NCBI GenBank assembly: GCA_003542355.1
Contig: DPKU01000068.1
Location: 1-6,725 of the forward strand
Source of the DNA: Clostridiales bacterium
GTDB taxonomy: Bacteria; Bacillota; Clostridia; Peptostreptococcales; Anaerovoracaceae
Length of the DNA: 6,725 nt
Reading direction: 5' to 3'
Of this stretch, positions 5,739 to 6,725 are shown piece after piece. A model generated the notes under the pieces. That model had not been told where the DNA came from and did no database searches. It saw nothing but the letters and a program-made list of their open reading frames with translations. Every line of letters begins with the position of its first letter. Position 1 is the first letter of the stretch. The position numbers and the translations under genes are program-made.

Positions 5739-6170
5739 CTATTCTCCCTGCACTTGAACCAGCACTTTGCGCTTTGCGGAGGGTCCGTCAAATTCCATAA
5801 AGTAAATGTCCTGGGCGCCGCCCCGGATCAATTCCCCGTCGATGATCGGAAAATGGCAGTGATTGCCGGTAATGTGGGCTTTGATATGCCCTGTAGGATT
5901 GCCGCCGGTGGATCCGTAGTCCGGCAGCATGTGCGCGTGGCTGTACGGATGGTCTTCCGGTATGATTTTTTTGAGAAATGCATCGATATCGCTCTCCAGA
6001 CATTCCAGCGCTTCGTTCACTGCAATACCTGTTGTCGTGTGCTTTGTGAGTACAGTGAGCATACCATCCCGGATCCCGCTTTCCTTGGCTGCTTGTTCCA
6101 CATCTTTTGTGATAAGGATAAATTGAATATATTTGTCTGTCATGTAGGACAGTTCTTTGTTGAATATCAT
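5739..6170 (-). CDS. yjbQ: YjbQ-family protein (UPF0047)
   Basis: This 143-residue protein has the normal length and the conserved blocks of the YjbQ/UPF0047 family: KHTTTGIAVNE (43-53, with His44), an acidic helix (EALECLESDID), PEDHPYSHAH (71-80), GGNPTGHIKAH (89-99), the glycine turn GELIRGGAQDIYFMEFDGP and the C-terminal RKVLVQ. Family members are small cytoplasmic trimers; the E. coli protein can weakly replace thiamine-phosphate synthase, giving the common name 'secondary thiamine-phosphate synthase', but the true role is unsettled. The ATG at 6170 is preceded by AAGGAGG (6181-6175 on this strand) at a short four-base spacing, and that site overlaps the stop codon of the upstream amidohydrolase gene, so the two are co-transcribed and probably coupled. 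A second ATG at 6143 lacks a ribosome binding site. Confidence 0.92.
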   Translation of the reverse strand: MIFNKELSYMTDKYIQFILITKDVEQAAKESGIRDGMLTVLTKHTTTGIAVNEALECLESDIDAFLKKIIPEDHPYSHAHMLPDYGSTGGNPTGHIKAHITGNHCHFPIIDGELIRGGAQDIYFMEFDGPSAKRKVLVQVQGE

Positions 6171-6179
6171 GGCGCCTCC

Positions 6180-6725
6180 TTATCGATTCAGCCGGAGAAA
6201 TTCCATGGCGTTGCCGCCTCGGATCAAATCCAGCGTGCTGTCGCGAAATCCCAGCTTCGTGATGGCGTCGGCCATCCGAATCTGCTCAAATCTGGGGTTG
6301 TTGCTGCCGAACATCACCTGGTTTCGCAAGCTGCGGTCGATCCATGTGAGCGGGATCTCCTGCGTAAAAACATGTCTGTAGAATTCGATGGCGCTGTCAA
6401 AATACAGAAGTGCCGTATCTGCATAGACATTCTTATACTTTACCATCAGCATGGCGGTCTCTTTGACCCAGGGCCAGCCGAAGTGACCCAGGCAGATCCG
6501 AAGCGCAGGACGGCGCATGGCCAGCTCTTCAAAGACGAGAGGGCGAGCGAAATGCGTTGGCGCATCGGGTTCCCAGGACAGACCGCTGTGGAAAAGGATG
6601 GGCTTGTCGTACTTTTGACAGATGTCGTACAGGGCATCCAGTTTCGGGTCTGAGGGATAGAAATGCTGTCTGGACGGGTGAAGCTTCAACCCGGTCAATT
6701 CTAGCTCAGAGAAGGCAAATTCCAG
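6180..6725 (-). CDS. Amidohydrolase-family (Amidohydro_2, TIM-barrel) protein, C-terminal part, runs off the window
   Basis: The frame is open from the window end to the TAA at 6182-6180, giving 181 C-terminal residues. A TTG at 6698 lies in this frame, but the preceding codons read on without a stop and continue a barrel strand (ELELTGLKLHP), so the gene begins outside the window. Features of the PF04909 metal-dependent hydrolase/decarboxylase fold are GLKLHP (about 6692-6675), KPILFHSG with a metal-type His at 6590-6588, and LGHFGWPW with His at 6485-6483. The C-terminal GGNAMEFLRL is the typical GxNAxxLLxL end of these enzymes. The usual GSD active-site motif reads GSN (Asn at 6302-6300), so activity is uncertain. 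About 100 N-terminal residues, including any HxH motif, are not visible. It is followed nine bases later by yjbQ. The substrate is unknown. Confidence 0.85.
   Translation of the reverse strand: MEFAFSELELTGLKLHPSRQHFYPSDPKLDALYDICQKYDKPILFHSGLSWEPDAPTHFARPLVFEELAMRRPALRICLGHFGWPWVKETAMLMVKYKNVYADTALLYFDSAIEFYRHVFTQEIPLTWIDRSLRNQVMFGSNNPRFEQIRMADAITKLGFRDSTLDLIRGGNAMEFLRLNR

Noticed and set aside
5646..6653. A 335-codon open frame on the plus strand across the yjbQ and amidohydrolase genes.
   Set aside because: It is antisense to two genes with clear family motifs and ribosome binding sites on the minus strand. Its translation has no recognisable domain, is unusually rich in Cys and His, and begins inside the end of the synthetase gene, running through the hairpin.
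1..6725. Mobile elements, CRISPR arrays, tRNA or rRNA genes.
   Set aside because: No transposase or integrase motifs, no regularly spaced direct repeats and no tRNA- or rRNA-like segments were seen on either strand.

Overview
The window (6,725 bp, roughly half G+C by eye) looks like a chromosomal segment of an obligately anaerobic, amino-acid- or organic-acid-fermenting bacterium, most likely a Clostridia-type Firmicute. The reasons are strong AAGGAGG-type ribosome binding sites, two TTG start codons in a row, an oxygen-sensitive ferredoxin-dependent 2-oxoacid oxidoreductase and an ADP-forming acyl-CoA synthetase. The species cannot be named from the sequence; an anaerobe of another phylum such as Synergistota is not excluded.

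Layout. Positions 1-82 hold the edge of a neighbouring region: a short hairpin and possibly the last codons of a gene. An IclR-family regulator lies on the minus strand (83-898). A 121-bp divergent intergenic region (899-1019) carries a good promoter in each direction and two overlapping palindromes placed where a repressor could block both. Five tightly packed plus-strand genes follow (1020-5682): a 2[4Fe-4S] ferredoxin-like delta subunit, the alpha (VorB-type), beta (TPP-binding) and gamma subunits of a 2-oxoacid:ferredoxin oxidoreductase, and a one-chain ADP-forming acyl-CoA synthetase. A perfect 18-bp hairpin (5694-5733) closes the operon. A convergent minus-strand pair follows: a YjbQ-family protein (5739-6170) preceded by the C-terminal part of an Amidohydro_2 TIM-barrel protein that runs off the window end (6180-6725).

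How the genes work together. The oxidoreductase would convert a 2-oxoacid plus CoA and oxidised ferredoxin to an acyl-CoA, CO2 and reduced ferredoxin. The synthetase would then convert the acyl-CoA, ADP and Pi to the free acid, ATP and CoA. This is a self-contained ATP-yielding module, controlled in all likelihood by the divergent IclR protein. VorB-like subunits usually point to branched-chain 2-oxoacids, but motifs in both the alpha and beta subunits differ from the versions I recall, so the substrate is left open. The YjbQ/amidohydrolase pair is a separate transcription unit of unknown role.

No mobile element, CRISPR array, tRNA or rRNA was seen. The enzyme families are known. The least explained items are the operator architecture, the altered substrate-side motifs and the Asp-to-Asn change in the amidohydrolase.
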